NCBI GenBank assembly: GCA_012932295.1
Contig: JAAONU010000001.1
Location: forward strand, 1,054,001-1,118,000
DNA: 64,000 nucleotides
Reading direction: 5' to 3'
DNA from: Cyclina sinensis
Lineage: Eukaryota; Mollusca; Bivalvia; Venerida; Veneridae
In this document: positions 36,863 to 58,489 of the stretch, piece after piece
Numbering within the stretch: position 1 is the stretch's first letter
Layout: each line of letters begins with the position of its first letter
Notes under the pieces: model-generated
What the model was told of the DNA's origin: nothing
What the model saw: only the letters and a program-made list of their open reading frames with translations
The model's database searches: none
Translations under genes and position numbers: made by a program

Positions 36863-36935
36863 GGAGCGGGATATCGATCTCGGGACCCCTGGGTTACCGG
36901 TCCAGCGCGTTACCACTGCACCACTGATCCGCTCC
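36863..36935 (-). repeat. tRNA-like 73-bp unit, copy A (SINE head or tRNA pseudogene)
   Basis: Minus-strand sequence starts GGAGCGGATCAGTGG and ends CCGCTCC; the 7-bp end stem is perfect and the length is exactly 73 nt. A-box-like GTGGTGCAGTGGTAACGC and a T-arm-like GAGATCGAT stretch are present. A second tRNA-like D-arm (TTCAGGCGGTAGAGCATCGG) lies about 280 bp further down the same strand (plus about 36570-36590). It is probably part of a SINE, because a sister copy occurs at 58490. Confidence 0.55.
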
Positions 36936-39900
36936 TAGGACACCATGGCGCCCTGCTTGCAAATTTATACGAAAGGCAAAATGTATCTACAGAGCAATCT
37001 AGGGAAAAGTCTTAAATTGACCTCAATTTTCCTTTTATTTTTTCTTAAAGGTCTTTGAAGTACTTTAAAAAGTGAGTAGTAAAATGTAAGTACATGCTTA
37101 AAGTTATACTATATCTGCCTCTGCGTGAGTTGTGTATCAAACGTCTGTTTATTATAAACTCTTTCAAATTTCCAGTTTTATTTGCAAAGATAAAAATACC
37201 AGTATTATATGACTTACATATGAGTTACAACTTTGTTTCTAACAAGTATCTAAATGTATGAAATATTCTATACATTTTTTATACATTATTATTATTATAT
37301 TTAGATCTGCAAAGGGCCTTGTGATTCGTCACGTTAGAGTATTGGAAATGTTAGTAAGAAACATATTTGTAACATATATGTAAATTCAGTCTATTATTTT
37401 AGTATATTTTATCTTTGTAAGTGAATGGACCTCAACTGTCCAATTTAAAGTGGTTTCGTAGAAAGGAATGTTTCATAAGAAAGTCAAAAATACTGATTAA
37501 GAAATAGATTGTTGGTCAAATACTTCCCTTCTTTATACGTTCCATGGATAAAATGTCATATCTTTCACAGGGCTGCTTTAGACCTGATAACGAATGATTC
37601 CTTAAAGTGTCAAGCAACTTTCAGGTTTAACCGTTACCATTGCTAAATATCTAACATGGACTTGTCCATATTTCAATTTGGACAGATTCATGGTCAGAAT
37701 CTCGCAACGTGTAGTCATTCGTCATATTTACATCATTCGTTCACTACCATCATGATTGTACATAACAATTTAACTTAAATAGTTTGAAAATTGAATCGAA
37801 TGAAAGCTTAACATTGGTTTAGTTATCCATATTCTCATTAAGCACAAAAATACGCATATTTAAAAGAACTTACCCCTACACTCTTGGAATGAGTGTGAGT
37901 GAGTAATGAAAACATGAAACACACAGCTCATTCAAATTAAGCCCAGATATTATGAAAAACTGAGATAAGCAAACACATTTTAAATTATAGATATATTTTT
38001 TTCTACATTTGTTTAAATAAATATACAGCTGGAAACATGTCTTCTGTCACTTCCGTGAAAACAAATTTGAGTCATTTGGGAAATACAAGTCAGCCTGCCA
38101 TAAATAAGGACTAAATTACCTAATTAAGAATCTTAAAATTAATCTTTTTGTTTGAATCCTATCAGTTACATGATGATAACGACTGTATTGTTTAACGAAT
38201 ATGTTTTAACGCACGCAAGCGCGGCATAGAGTAATAGTTGTTTTCGCATGGTATGTTTGATTGTAACAATACAGATGTTAATTTGTCTTTTTTTCCGAAT
38301 ACTGTCTGCAAACGAATAAAAGATAGATAAAGAAGTTCCGAAGGAGCGAGTAGATCCCTAGTTATTGGAGAGGTCATCAGACCTCTCCACAGTGTTGGCT
38401 TTAATTGCTGGCGGCATCCATTTTTGCGTATCAAATTTTAGTTAATGATCTCATATTAAGCCTTAAATCATGAAATCCAGTCTACAAAGATAGTTATGCG
38501 CATGCTCCGAATCATAATACGAATTTATTTAAACGAAACCAAAATTTAACATCGGGTCAAAACGGACCATGGTTAAAACGGCCCATTATGAACAGAACGT
38601 ACAGAATAATTTTAAATTCCCTTAACTAAACACAAAAAATACAATTATAGGGATGCATTTCTTATAATGCATGCTACTTTTTAAAAACTACAAATTCTAA
38701 AGTGCATTTTTTTCTGAGAAACTCATCAGCCTGTTGAACAAATTAATATTTAGCCAATTAATATTTAGCCATGGTCATGAAAAAATGGTAAATATTTTTT
38801 CGAATTTCAGAGCATTTTTGACAAGTCCATTTCCTCGATTTGGATCAAATTTACGCCCTTTTAATATTTAGTCCAGCTTAACAGATACCATCGCTGATTA
38901 TTTTGTAAAATATTTGGACTAAGAAATGTGTAATAAAAGCTTGAAAAGGAAAACAAAACTTAATGAGCCTAAAAAAGCAACAGCTTAACATGGGAGTTCT
39001 GGCTTCAACAACTACATGCATTGTTGTAAAAGAGGGGGGGGGGGATAAAGCCTTAGGGGCTTATAAGAAGATCCCCAAGATTCTACAAGGTATGGAATAC
39101 ATGAGGTTATCTTAATTTGTTTCATTTATTTAAATGGTAGATACGCCACTATAAAAACATTTGAAATAACTAAATTATAGTCAGTTTCGGTCATTTTGCC
39201 TAATAAGGTATTAACTATTAATAATAGTTAGGTTACTAGTTTTTATAATTATTTAAGTCACAGAACGTTAAAAAAAATTCAAAATGATCTTGGAAACAAG
39301 TAGATTCATTCTTTTAGTAACGACAGCTACTGACCTCTCTTTGGCTTACTTTTTAAAGAAAGCCAACTTGTTTTGCACCCGGTTTAAAGCATTGCAAAAC
39401 GAGAGGATTATTTCTAAGACAGGAGCAGTTCTAGCATATGTTCACAAGGATTTCACAGAAAATAATGTACAGCTGTTTGAAATAGATTTCCACATTATCC
39501 AGGAGTCATATGTCAGTCTGTATTACTGCTGAAGTATTTTAGCTCATTTTTGAGTAACCGAGAGGTTGCATGTGACTAGATCAGGTACAGGTATTCGGAC
39601 AATACCTTTCTGTTGCCCAGGTGTGTGATCGTAAGTCTATATTTCCCTGTATTTGTCAGAAACAGGCATTTAAGCGTCTCAATTTTGCAAAAATAAAATG
39701 TTTGTGTAATATCTTGTAAACAAAAAAGGTCTCTATGTTTTCTGTATCACATTTTAAAGAACCACTTTTAGTGTTGAAATGTTTTTAACTATTTTTATGA
39801 ACTTCACACTTTAAACGGAAAAGGTAAATATTCTGAACCTGTGACGTATAACGAATGCAAACATGAGCTGAGTTGCAGAATTATGTGTATACCACGTGTG

Positions 39901-40420
39901 GGCAATTCAAGATTAACTGATATTGGGTTATATTTAGGTTTGTCAAATGATACCCACATGTTTTTTTTAAACTTTTGCATCGCCTCTTTATGTTACGGGA
40001 TTTAAGCATACTCCTCGAGAAGTGTTCTATCTACCAACATGATCGTAGTTGGCTGAACATGTAGGGCTAACCTGGCTACCTGAAGGATGTCTCAGACTTT
40101 ATTGACCAGATAAAGGTCAATCCAATCGATCGTTACCTGCTTTTTCATGATAATTAATTGAGCCCTAGTGTGCGGACATTGTCGTCCATAAAAAAATCTT
40201 GGCTAGCGCCATTTGCGTTTGGGGAAACAAAACATCTAGAATTCCTTTTATGCATTTTAAGCTGTACGCGTGCCCTTGTCTGTTTTATCGGTGTGCGTAT
40301 TTCCTTTGAACCTGGTGCCCACAACGATACACTTTCATTTCATTATTGTCACTCGCCTTCTCAGATGAAGTAAACACAAGAATGTCGGTTTAGAGCCTTT
40401 AGCCCCGCCGTTCACTGTTA

Positions 40421-40560
40421 TGTGTTATGTGACATCTCATCAAGCCTAAAGTCAAAAGAGACCTCTACTGCAGCACGTTGCTTAGCAATCGGGGAGAGCA
40501 GATGTTTATACCGTGGATCAACGATAGATGCAGTGATCGGTGTGGCTCTGGCATTCTCCA
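40421..40560 (-). pseudogene. hAT/ZBED-type transposase fragment
   Basis: The minus-strand frame contains ARATPITASIVDPRYKHLL then SPIAKQRAAVEV. The hAT/ZBED family has a conserved (A)xxLDPRYKxL block shortly before its C-terminal dimerisation region. No other transposase block is adjacent, so this is a small remnant. The family call rests on one motif. Confidence 0.45.
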
Positions 40561-41289
40561 TACCAGACCTGCTGTAACGCGGAGAAAGTTCCTGAGATTT
40601 TTTTATCATATTGGTTTGTTGTGACAATGGAAGCATTTACTAGCCACTGGGCGTGAGATTCTTTCACGGATGACAGACGCAAAGCAGTATCAATGTCTAA
40701 TACATCTTTTTTTGTTTTAGTGATTTTTCAACCGTATCCTATTTATAAATAACTGTATAATTATATTTAATCTCCGATATCTACAGGATTTAAATTGATA
40801 TAACGATTCAGGGAGACCGTCAAAACATCGACAGACAAATCATCGACACGACAAAACACCGACACGACAAATGGCAGACACGACGATTCAGGTCTAATCA
40901 ATTCAACGGGTTATTAAGTCGGCCCATGTTCGGAAAATTATTCTATACTGATATACGACCGATTTATTTCAAACAGGTGCACATGATCAACTTTCCCGAA
41001 TACATAAATTTCGCGTTTTATGAAAAAGCGCGAATTCAAGAAACCGCGAACACTTCCATTTTCAAAAAAAACGCGAATTAAAGAACTAACGAATTTAAAG
41101 ATCTATACAATAGTATTTTTTACTATCTTCACTACAGAACACCATCACATATTTTAAGGAATTGTTAAGAAATCCGTTGTGGGAGAAAGGTTCAATAGAT
41201 TCATATAAACAGACAAGTCTCTAAAAAAACAGAGCCAATATCCGCTCCTGATGCATTCAATAAAAAGAACATTCAGTTTGAAAAAGGAA

Positions 41290-41745
41290 AAAATAACCGA
41301 ATGGCAAAAGTCTGAATATGTGCATTGTGGAACTTGATAATGATCACTTTATTGAAGTTGTAGGAGTAGATGTGCACAAAAGCAGTATTAAGTAAGATTT
41401 AACAAAAGGTAATAACTTTGCCAAAAATAACCTAATCACAAAAGCAATAGTTTATGCGCTGCGGCACTTGATAATGATCATTCTATGAATGTTTGGTGAA
41501 AATGCACGAAAAACATAGGGGGTTTGCACAAACAAGGAATATTAATTAAAATTAAACAACAGCAATTACTCCGCCAAAAACACTTGAATCACAAAAGCCG
41601 AAGTGAATTTCACATCGGCATTTAGAAATGATCATTGTGTGAAAGTTTGGTGAAAATCAAATGAGAATTGTAGGAGGAGTTACACCCAGAACATAGGACA
41701 GACAGTGCGACTACTACATGCCTTCCGGAAGGGCATAAAAAGAAG
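41290..41745 (-). repeat. Degenerate tandem array with TGATAATGATCA motif
   Basis: Three related units include CTTGATAATGATCA (41334, 41467) or AGAAATGATCATTG (41624). Each is followed by a GAA-(T/G)TTGGTGAAAAT-like stretch and CCAAAAA-A-TCACAAAAGC. It ends with CAGACAGTGCGACTACTACATGCC and TTCCGGAAGGGCATAA. No gene. Confidence 0.6.
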
Positions 41746-41935
41746 AACGTCAGCAGTTCAAAACAAGGGTCAAAAAAGGTTTATTGTCTTTGGAAAAGTA
41801 AAGTAACTTATACTTTCCCAATCTCCTCGCAGTGAACTCTCCTGTGTTCTTCGGAAAAGTTAGTTATTGTACTGAAAGGGAAGTAACCGTAGCTTGGAGT
41901 TTGATACTTTCCGTGACAAGTCCCCTTTCTGAGTT

Positions 41936-43255
41936 GGCAGTGGCTACGGTTACGGAACCGTAATCCTAGCCTCCGAGTCTAGGATTACGGAGGTTCCGTA
42001 ATGCTAGACAAACCCACTGGAATAGGCTTCGGTTACGGAAGTATTTTAAAGAAGGATGTCATACCCAAAATCGAGTGATAAACCGTTAATTTTCTCAAAT
42101 ATTACATTTTCTCCAAAATGAGTCAACACTAATGTTATGATACGCCATCTTAGTCGTTGTATTGACTAACGTTAAATGTCATTGTCGTCATCTACAGACA
42201 CTTATAGACGATGTGAATAATTGCCCTGCAATGTGTATTGTCTTAAGTGTTATCTTGTTCGCATTATTAAGACGCAAAAAATGAACGACTATTTATTAAA
42301 TTCCAAGTTTTCATTGAATGATAATGTTAGGAAGCAAATACTGCAGGTCGATCTTGTCAATTTCTAATTGTTTGGGGAAGGCTGGGGGAAAAAACAATGG
42401 TGTCCTGGGAATAAGTGCTCGTTCATTCCGTGCAACAATAAATTTGACCAGGTTATTTATTTTTGTATAAGATCCATTTATTAAAAGAAAGCAATTCATG
42501 AAATAACTTATCATGTAACGCTACTAATTTTGTGAATTTGTAATGACAAAGACTGTTTACAACCTGTAGTCAGATTTAAAAGAGAGACTGATCCAAATCA
42601 AAATGAAAGTGGATAGCAATTAACAGAAAAAACGACAACAAAACATAACACATTTCAAGAAGAACGAACACAAAATATAACGCAGTCTTTCAACAACAGT
42701 AATTCCATTCTTAAAAATGTTTATTCAAAATCAATATAAATTCACAAAACAATGACAAAAAGAAAGGAAAAGAACAAAGTAAACAAAATGAAAAAACATG
42801 TCTGTAACATGCATGTCTGCTGAAAAAAAAAATACAAATTTTGGCGGGCCATGGTTTGAACGCCTCCTTGTGGTGTGGCCTGGATGTAGATGGACATGAT
42901 TTTACATTACAACATTTTATTTTTAAAAAAAATTATATTACTTGTCCAACTACAAATGAGCGCTCGAGTGACAATGTAAAGATGACAAGGATATTTAAGG
43001 TTAGTTTGTTGCTGAAACAAGCATCAAAATGGCGTATAAAATGACAGTTTGATCACGCAAATTTGGTAAAATGGTTTGTTTAATTAATGAAAATAAAATT
43101 TGGCATGCTATTTGATATTTAACTGTTGAAAATACGCTTCTTTAAAAATCTTCCGTAACCGTAGCCTTTTTCAGTGGGTTTGTCTAGGATTACGGAACTT
43201 CCGTAATCCTAGACTCGGAGGCTAGGATTACGGTTCCGTAACCGTAGCCACTGCC
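41936..43255. mobile_element. MULE-like non-autonomous element with 119-bp TIRs, inserted just upstream of KAT8
   Basis: The arms at 41936-42054 and 43137-43255 are inverted copies about 94% identical, starting GGCAGTGGCTACGGTTACGG. Each arm contains palindromic subrepeats of (C)CGTAATCCTAG/CTAGGATTACGG. The 9-bp direct repeat TTCTGAGTT lies at 41927-41935 and 43256-43264, as expected for Mutator-like insertion. Length is 1320 bp; the interior is AT-rich without a transposase. The right target repeat ends 89 bp before the KAT8 ATG, so the insertion splits the KAT8 5' flank. Confidence 0.88.
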
Positions 43256-43353
43256 TTCTGAGTTACATGAACCAGTCTACCGGAAATAATAGTTGAAAAA
43301 AAATAAAAACAATTGAAATTCTGTCATTTCTAACAGAAAAAAGAAAAATAGCT

Positions 43354-52109
<8,756 letters not shown>

Positions 52110-52894
52110 ACCCTGCTGAATGCCTGCAAACTTGTTGTCTTTAATCTGAAATATGACACTGTATTTAGATTTTCTTGTGTAAAATTTGCAAGAAGAATTG
52201 AAATATACAAACTATGGACAATCCGTGAAGAGTTTGGCTCAGAATGGCAGCCAAGGAAGTATGTTTTAGAGGATTTATTGTTTGTTTTATTCTACTTATA
52301 TTACATGCAGCTAATTAACTATGGCTTCCAGCCAGTCAGCTACCATTCTCCTAACTTCTAACAGCTCTAATACATGACACTAGTCTCAGTCATACAGGTA
52401 GTTTACTTAACTTTGAATGGCACAAAAACATAAGTTGAAATCACAAAGCATTTCACTTATCTTTCACCTGAGTAAATACAGAAAATAACTTGGTCTCGTA
52501 ACATCATACCTTCATTTCATCTATTAATCCCAGTTACTTTGTGTCTGACATAGTTTTTGTAAGCCTGTGTCTTGGGTGTTAGTCATTACGAACTTCAGTA
52601 GCACGCATCTAAATTTTACATTATAAATGCTACAATTTCGAAGTCTGATATAATAGTAACAGTGGTGTATAACACAAAACATATTCTACAGTTTTATATA
52701 TGCATCCTGCAATTCATTTCAGTTTTCAGAAAAAAAACATGATGCTTATTGCAAATTAATCTTAAAGAGGTTCGTACTTGTAAAATGAGACAAGCTAATG
52801 GTTATGGTTAGTACATCTTTAATGACGATTCTGCAAGTATAAAGTAATAACTGTTTTATATTTCTCCAATATTGTTTCTTCATTGGAAAATAAA
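52110..52894 (+). other. KAT8 3' UTR with polyA signal
   Basis: Non-coding after the TAG. AATAAA at 52889-52894 is the likely polyadenylation signal. No other features were seen. Confidence 0.5.
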
Positions 52895-53424
52895 TGACAA
52901 AGAGATTTCATTAAAAGGTAAGGCAAACTGGTATGTTGGGGTTTTTTTGTTCTTTGCCCATCTTGCAATGTTTTCTGTTGGTATAAGGTTTGAATTCAGT
53001 ACAATGCATAGTTTTCACAGTCGCAGAGGGACCAGGGGTAACACTAAATAGCTCTCATCCATTTCATTGTGGGGGCTTAAAAATAAATTTGCTTTTATCA
53101 TTATAGTTAAGTCACACATATATCAGTTTAAGCAAGTAAGGAAAGCTTTTAAGATGTGCACCCTCTGGTGCAATGTGAAGAACTTGTGTACCACAATGTT
53201 TTCATATAACTGTGTACAGAAAGTGTGTTAGGTATTGATACTTTGTTCCATGGAGTGCCGTTTTCACTCTTTCTTTGTACAATAGAGAATTTCAGTCAAA
53301 ATTAAAGTTGTAAACAGATACCCTTGTTTTCTGTTATCATTCCTCTGTGTATAATCTAGAAACCCACTGCTCAAGTAGGCATCTGTAGAACTTCTTGATT
53401 TGGTCAGTTGATATAATTCCAGTT

Positions 53425-55425
53425 TTTAGCTCACCTGAGCACAACGTGCTCATGGTGAGCTATTGTGATCCACCTGTGTCCGTCGTTGTGCGTCCGTGCA
53501 TCTTCTTTTCAGAAAGTACAAGGCCCAGAGCTTTGGTATTTAGTATATGACATCATCTATAGGTCCTCTACCAAAGTTGTTCAAATTATGCCCCTAGTGC
53601 CAAAATTGGCCCCGCCCCAGGGGGTCATAAGTTTTCCTTATATGTATATAGTAAACTTATAAATTGCTTCTCCTCTGAAATGTTAAAGGCTAGAGCATTG
53701 GTATTTGGTATATGACATCATCTATAAGTCCTCTACCAAAGTTGTTCAAATTATGCCCCTAGTGCCAAAATTGGCCCCGCCTTAGGGGTCATAGGTTTTC
53801 CTTATATGTTTATAGTAAAAACTTAAAAAATCTTTTCCTCTGAAATGACAAAGGCTAGAGATTTGATATTTGGTGTATGATATCATCTATAGGTCCTCTA
53901 CCAATGTTGTTCAAATTATGCCCCTAGTGCCAAAATTGGCCCCGCCCCAGGGGGTCATAGGTTTTCCTCTTATGTATATAGTAAAAAATTAAAAAATCTT
54001 CTCCTCTGAAATGACAAAGGCTAGAGATTTGATATTTGGTATATGATATCATCTACAGATCCTTTACCAAAGTTGTTCAAATTATACCCCTAGCCTCAAA
54101 ATTGACACTGCCCCAGAGGTCATAGGTTTTCCTTATATGTATATAGTAAAAACTTAAAAATCTTCTCCTTTGAAATGACAAAGCCTAAAGCTTAGATATT
54201 TGGCATGAAATATTGTCTAGTGAACCTGTTCCAATTACATCCCTGGGGTTAAAATTGGGCCTGCCTGGGGGTCATAGATATTCAAATTGTGCATATAATA
54301 AAAACATAAGAAAATTATCTTCTGAAGCTTCAAAGGCTAGAGCTTAAATATTTGGCATGAAACATTGTGGACCTCTACAAACATTGTTCAAATTATTGCC
54401 CTAGGGTCAAAATTGGCCCTGCCCTTGGGGTCATGGGTTTTCTTTATATACATATAAAAAAGTGATCTGTGAAACCTAGAAAGCTAGAGCTTAGATATTT
54501 AACATGAGACATTGTCTGGTGGAACTATATCAAGATTGTTTAAATTTAAGCTTGGGGTCACATTTGTCCCTGCCCTAGGGGACTTAGTGACCTACTTAAA
54601 TGACCTAAATTTTGACCTAGTGACCTATTTTCTTGTTTTTTGATGTACAGCTATGAAATTTGGATCATATGCACAGTTTCAGATGTAGACTTGAACTTTG
54701 ATGTTAGGTGACCTAAATTTTAACCTAGTGACCTACTTTCTTCTTTTTTTATGTACAGCTATGAAATTTGGACCATGTGCACAGTTCCAGATGTAGAATA
54801 GAACTTTGATATGAGCCTGCTTAGATTTTGACCTATTGACCTACTTTCTTCTTTTTTATGTACAGCTATGAAATTTGGACCATTTGCACAGTTTCTGATG
54901 TAGATTTGAACTCTGATGTTATATGAGCTAAATTTTGACCTAGTGTCCTACATTTTTGTTATTTGATAAACTGATATGAAATTTGGACCATGTGTACAGT
55001 ATAAGATAAAGAATTGAATTTTGATGTTAGATGACTAAAATTTTGACTTAGTGACCTACTTTCTTATTTTTTGATGTACAGCTATGAAATCTGGACCAAT
55101 TGCACAGTTTCAGATGTAAAATTGAACTTTGTTGTTAGATGACCTAGATTCTCACAAAGTGACCTACTTTCTTGCTTTTTTATCTACAGCTATGAAATTC
55201 GAACTCTGTGTACAGTTTCAGGTGTCAAAATTGAACTCTGACATTAGATGACATTTTGACCTGGTGACCTCCTTTTTTGTTGTTTGATGTACAGGTTTGA
55301 AATTTGGACCATATATATAGTAAAAATTGTTCAAAGTCTTGTAATAAACACTAGCCTTGTCCGTTTTCACACAAATGACAGTCTGTCCTCAGGTGAGCGC
55401 TCTGGGGCCAATGGCCCCCTTGTTT
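53425..55425 (+). repeat. 2-kb element with two internal tandem arrays (AGCTCACCTGAGC ends)
   Basis: The left end TTTTTAGCTCACCTGAGCACAACG and right end CCTCAGGTGAGCGCTCTGG are inverted relative to each other. The first half is about six units of roughly 155 bp carrying CCTCTACCAAAGTTGTTCAAA, TTATGCCCCTAGTGCC and GGCCCCGCC. The second half is about six units of roughly 125 bp carrying TGACCTAGTGACCTACTTTCTT and AGCTATGAAATTTGGACC. It matches a highly abundant bivalve repeat type from memory. No coding sequence. Confidence 0.8.
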
Positions 55426-56611
55426 ACCATGCTAGACTGAAAAAATACGTTTTATGACATGAAATGCTTTTAACGAGACCTCATATTTCCTACTCCTCTT
55501 TTTCTCATAAAGTCCTTTCTACTACTTTATCAGAATCAGCATGAAGTCCATAAATAACAGAACAGAGAAAACATGTATGAGGATTGTGACCGTTTAGCTG
55601 TTCGTTATTAACACCTTAAATATATATATTACTCTTTTTATAATAGTTTTCCTTTTAACAGAGCTCAAAGTGAAACAAACTTACATATTAGGCCAGGAAG
55701 TATTGCCCAAATATTCTGTTCTTATATCAGAATGAACAGAACAACATAATAAAAAAGTGATGTTATGAATTTATTGTATTATATGAGCACAGTTTACAAA
55801 AACATCTGTCTCAAACAATACCAGTAAATCTTACAGTTTCTATTTCCTTAATTGAAAACGTGTTAATTCATTTCTAATAATAGCATTATCATTATTAGTA
55901 TTATTATCGGTTAGGTGTAGCTTTTAGTATGCTATTTTGTTCGTCGTCCACAAAAGTCTTTATACAACATCCCCTATACGACAAGGTCAATTGCAATTAA
56001 ACTTTAAAGAAATGATCCTTGTATATGGTCCTCTTTCAGACTTATATATAAAAAATGGATACCATGCAGATAATAAGATTACACAATTACCTCGAATTTC
56101 TAATTAGCAATAAACCGTTCAAAACCATAAATTTATTTTCCCTTTTTTTCAAAAATACATATTTTTGTTCACATTGATTTTAAGCTCCATTTTAGAGAAT
56201 TCAAATATAATGCATCTAGTTGTGATAGTAAGCTCATTGGATTAGTCGTTTAAAAATGAAATGCCATCAGCAAAGCAATAACACATACATGCTGATTTGT
56301 TCTAAGTCATTTTCGCTTAAATTACTGAAAACAATACTTAAGATAATATCATGTACGCATTAAGATAAAAAATAAAGGTGAAAGTGGTTCCCCTTGCTTA
56401 AAGCCAATCATGACATGGAAAACTCGGATGTTTACATCTAACTTGATAATGTTTGCATGTATGTTGTTTATTTTACAACTAATACCAGTTTTAAACAATT
56501 TTAACTAAATACACAAAATAATACACATTTGTCTTGACAAAAATTATCCTTGTTTGATTACAATGTATTTTTCCAGCCATAAGTTTTAACAGGGCAGTTT
56601 TGTTAGTACCA
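55426..56611. other. AT-rich intergenic DNA
   Basis: No gene, RNA gene or clear repeat was recognised. Confidence 0.4.
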
Positions 56612-57013
56612 TGCCATCGTCGGAAACCCACGTTCGATCCATTCTGTTTCACTCTATTTATCTACCGTGGGACAATTGGCTGGTAAAATTTCTACTCATG
56701 AATAATTCATTACCTACTTTCATTGGTTTTCGTAAGATTTCCCTTGCGGAATCTCAGCCAATGAAATTACTTGTTACAATTTGCCTTCCGCGCCTATGTT
56801 TAAATCCTGGGAAATACGTCTATTTTAAGTAACTTGTCATTATGCCTACTCTCCACACTGAAGAGTGTCTATTTGTAATGCGGCATCTCATTCGACGAAG
56901 AGTTACGTCCCTTTGCTAATAAATATTCATGAAAACGAATAATCAGCAGTCACTTATCCCACGGTACATAATGTAGTTGTGCGGAATATGTACCGGGTGT
57001 CACCGACGATGCA
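56612..57013. mobile_element. MITE-like element with CATCGTCGG ends
   Basis: Left TGCCATCGTCGG (56612-56623) and right CCGACGATGCA (57003-57013) are inverted. The ends are followed inward by AAACCCACG and its weak counterpart CCGGGTGTCA. About 400 bp. A 73-codon ORF inside has no known domain. The short element at the window start has similar ends. Confidence 0.5.
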
Positions 57014-57074
57014 GGAAGAGTCGAACGGGATTATTAAAAGTTGCTTAATATTGTTTCCCAATGCATTTCGAATA

Positions 57075-57745
57075 TCTTTTAAATACCAAACTATGGTTCA
57101 CTTATACAATTTCGAATAACAAATATGTGTCAAATTCCCAGCTCAGCATACGATATTCGAATTTGGACATTCGATTTTAATTCATTTGTACTTTAATGTT
57201 CAAGCGCAACAAGTCGACGTTGGAATATGGAATAACTTAATGTTGTACAAGGACAACGTTCGACATTCGAATTTTAATCGTAAGTGTTTGAATGTTGTGC
57301 TATTGCGACATTCGAGTTTTTATTCAGTTTATTTATACCAAATTTATTTTAGTTCGATTGTGTAGGAATCTTTTAGCTTATAGACACACTCTCGAATCCC
57401 TGGAACTAACCAGTACTAAGCAATGAGTGTAAAGTTTCTTGCTCGCTCAAGGAAACAACGGCTTCCCCCTGACTGGGTTTGAACCCGTGCGGCTAGGAAT
57501 CCTTTGACTACTAGTCCAACGCGTTAACCACTCAGCCACGAGTTGTATTTGAATATTTTGTTAACCCGACATACGGCATTTGAAAATCGAATTTGGGGTA
57601 ATTCGAATTATTAACGTTTTGGCTGCACGACATTCGATTTTGTAATACCTGAACGTTTGCTAGCACGACATTCGACATTCTAACGTTTATCTTCTATATT
57701 GAATATTGCGCTAGCTCGACATTCGAATTTGGAATCCCTTGTACT
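57075..57745. repeat. Cluster of dispersed CGACATTCGAATTT motifs
   Basis: At least eight copies or variants of (C)GACATTCGA(A)TTT occur at irregular spacing: 57149, 57164, 57257, 57307, 57566, 57629, 57668, 57718. They lie on both sides of a SINE. Spacing is not a simple tandem period. The origin is unknown. Confidence 0.55.
57360..57545 (-). mobile_element. tRNA-Ser/Leu-like headed SINE
   Basis: Minus strand: A-box TGGCTGAGTGGTTAACGCG (about 57520-57538) and B-box GGGTTCAAACCC (57475-57486), with a long variable-arm-like segment between them as in class II tRNAs. The body follows: TTGTTTCCTTGAGCGAGCAAG and ACTCATTGCTTAGTACTGGTT, text typical of old metazoan SINE bodies. A canonical tRNA acceptor stem is not formed, so this is a SINE or pseudogene rather than a tRNA gene. 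Confidence 0.65.
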
Positions 57746-58489
57746 TCCTATTAAGTGTTTGCTGTGGTCACGGTGGTGTCGTCATCTGTCGCAGGTTGTT
57801 TCCCCTTTCATAGGACAATGCGGCCTGCATTGAAATCATTGTAGAACACTAGAGAGAATCGTCCAAAAGAAGATCAAAACCTGTTACTGTTTGCAAAAAT
57901 ATACAAACAAATTATTATTTATAAAAAATCATAGGGCTTACAAACTTTACAAGATTAACGATCGTACATAAACGTTTTTATATGTTCCTTACAAGACATA
58001 CCGCTCTTGTGTCTTGCGTTTTTGACCGCCTTCAGTTCTCAGAAAATTATGCAGGTATTCGGGCGATTATCGTAAACTGGTAGGAAGCACCTAAGAGTAA
58101 ATAACCTCTAATTATAGCACCTTTTTTAAATAAGAATCGTTGGCAAAATAGACAGGTTATAAACGAAAAAATAAATGCTTGATTTCAGTCACAATAAAAT
58201 TAAGTCATATCTTTTTATGTACAAGCACTTTTTCTACTGTGTCATACTTGTATCTTATTGGTATATAGCGAATGGAGCCAGTCTATTTTTTTCTTTTATA
58301 AACGACATATTGACCATTATGAAATCATGACGGTGACTTAAACCCACCATGAGAGTATACATGTACTCAGACTTGAGCAATTTTTTTAGAGGATTTTTAT
58401 ATTTGTTCTTTTTTTATGTCTTTTGTACACAGCTGAATTTACCACGGCATTTGATATTTTGTGAAAGAAACCATCTGCATATATATGGA

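Larger units (their letters stand above)
36440..41935. other. Intergenic region with repeat debris
   Basis: No host coding exon was recognised. Contents: a SINE-like tRNA region (36535-36940), AT-rich unique DNA to about 40 kb, a hAT-transposase fragment on the minus strand (40421-40560), short CGACACGACAAA degenerate tandem units (40820-40895), and a degenerate array (41290-41745). It ends at the target site of the MULE-like element upstream of KAT8. Confidence 0.45.

Noticed and set aside
38192..38434. 80-codon minus ORF near a GAGAGGTC/GACCTCTC palindrome
   Set aside because: No domain recognised; could be promoter-type or repeat sequence but nothing supports a gene.
40077..40157. Short + frame YLKDVSDFIDQIKVNP resembling Penelope-type RT text
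   Set aside because: Only about 26 residues, stops immediately upstream, and the family match rests on memory of a loose pattern.
57460..57545. Functional tRNA-Ser gene
   Set aside because: Both promoter boxes are good but no acceptor stem forms and a SINE body follows directly.
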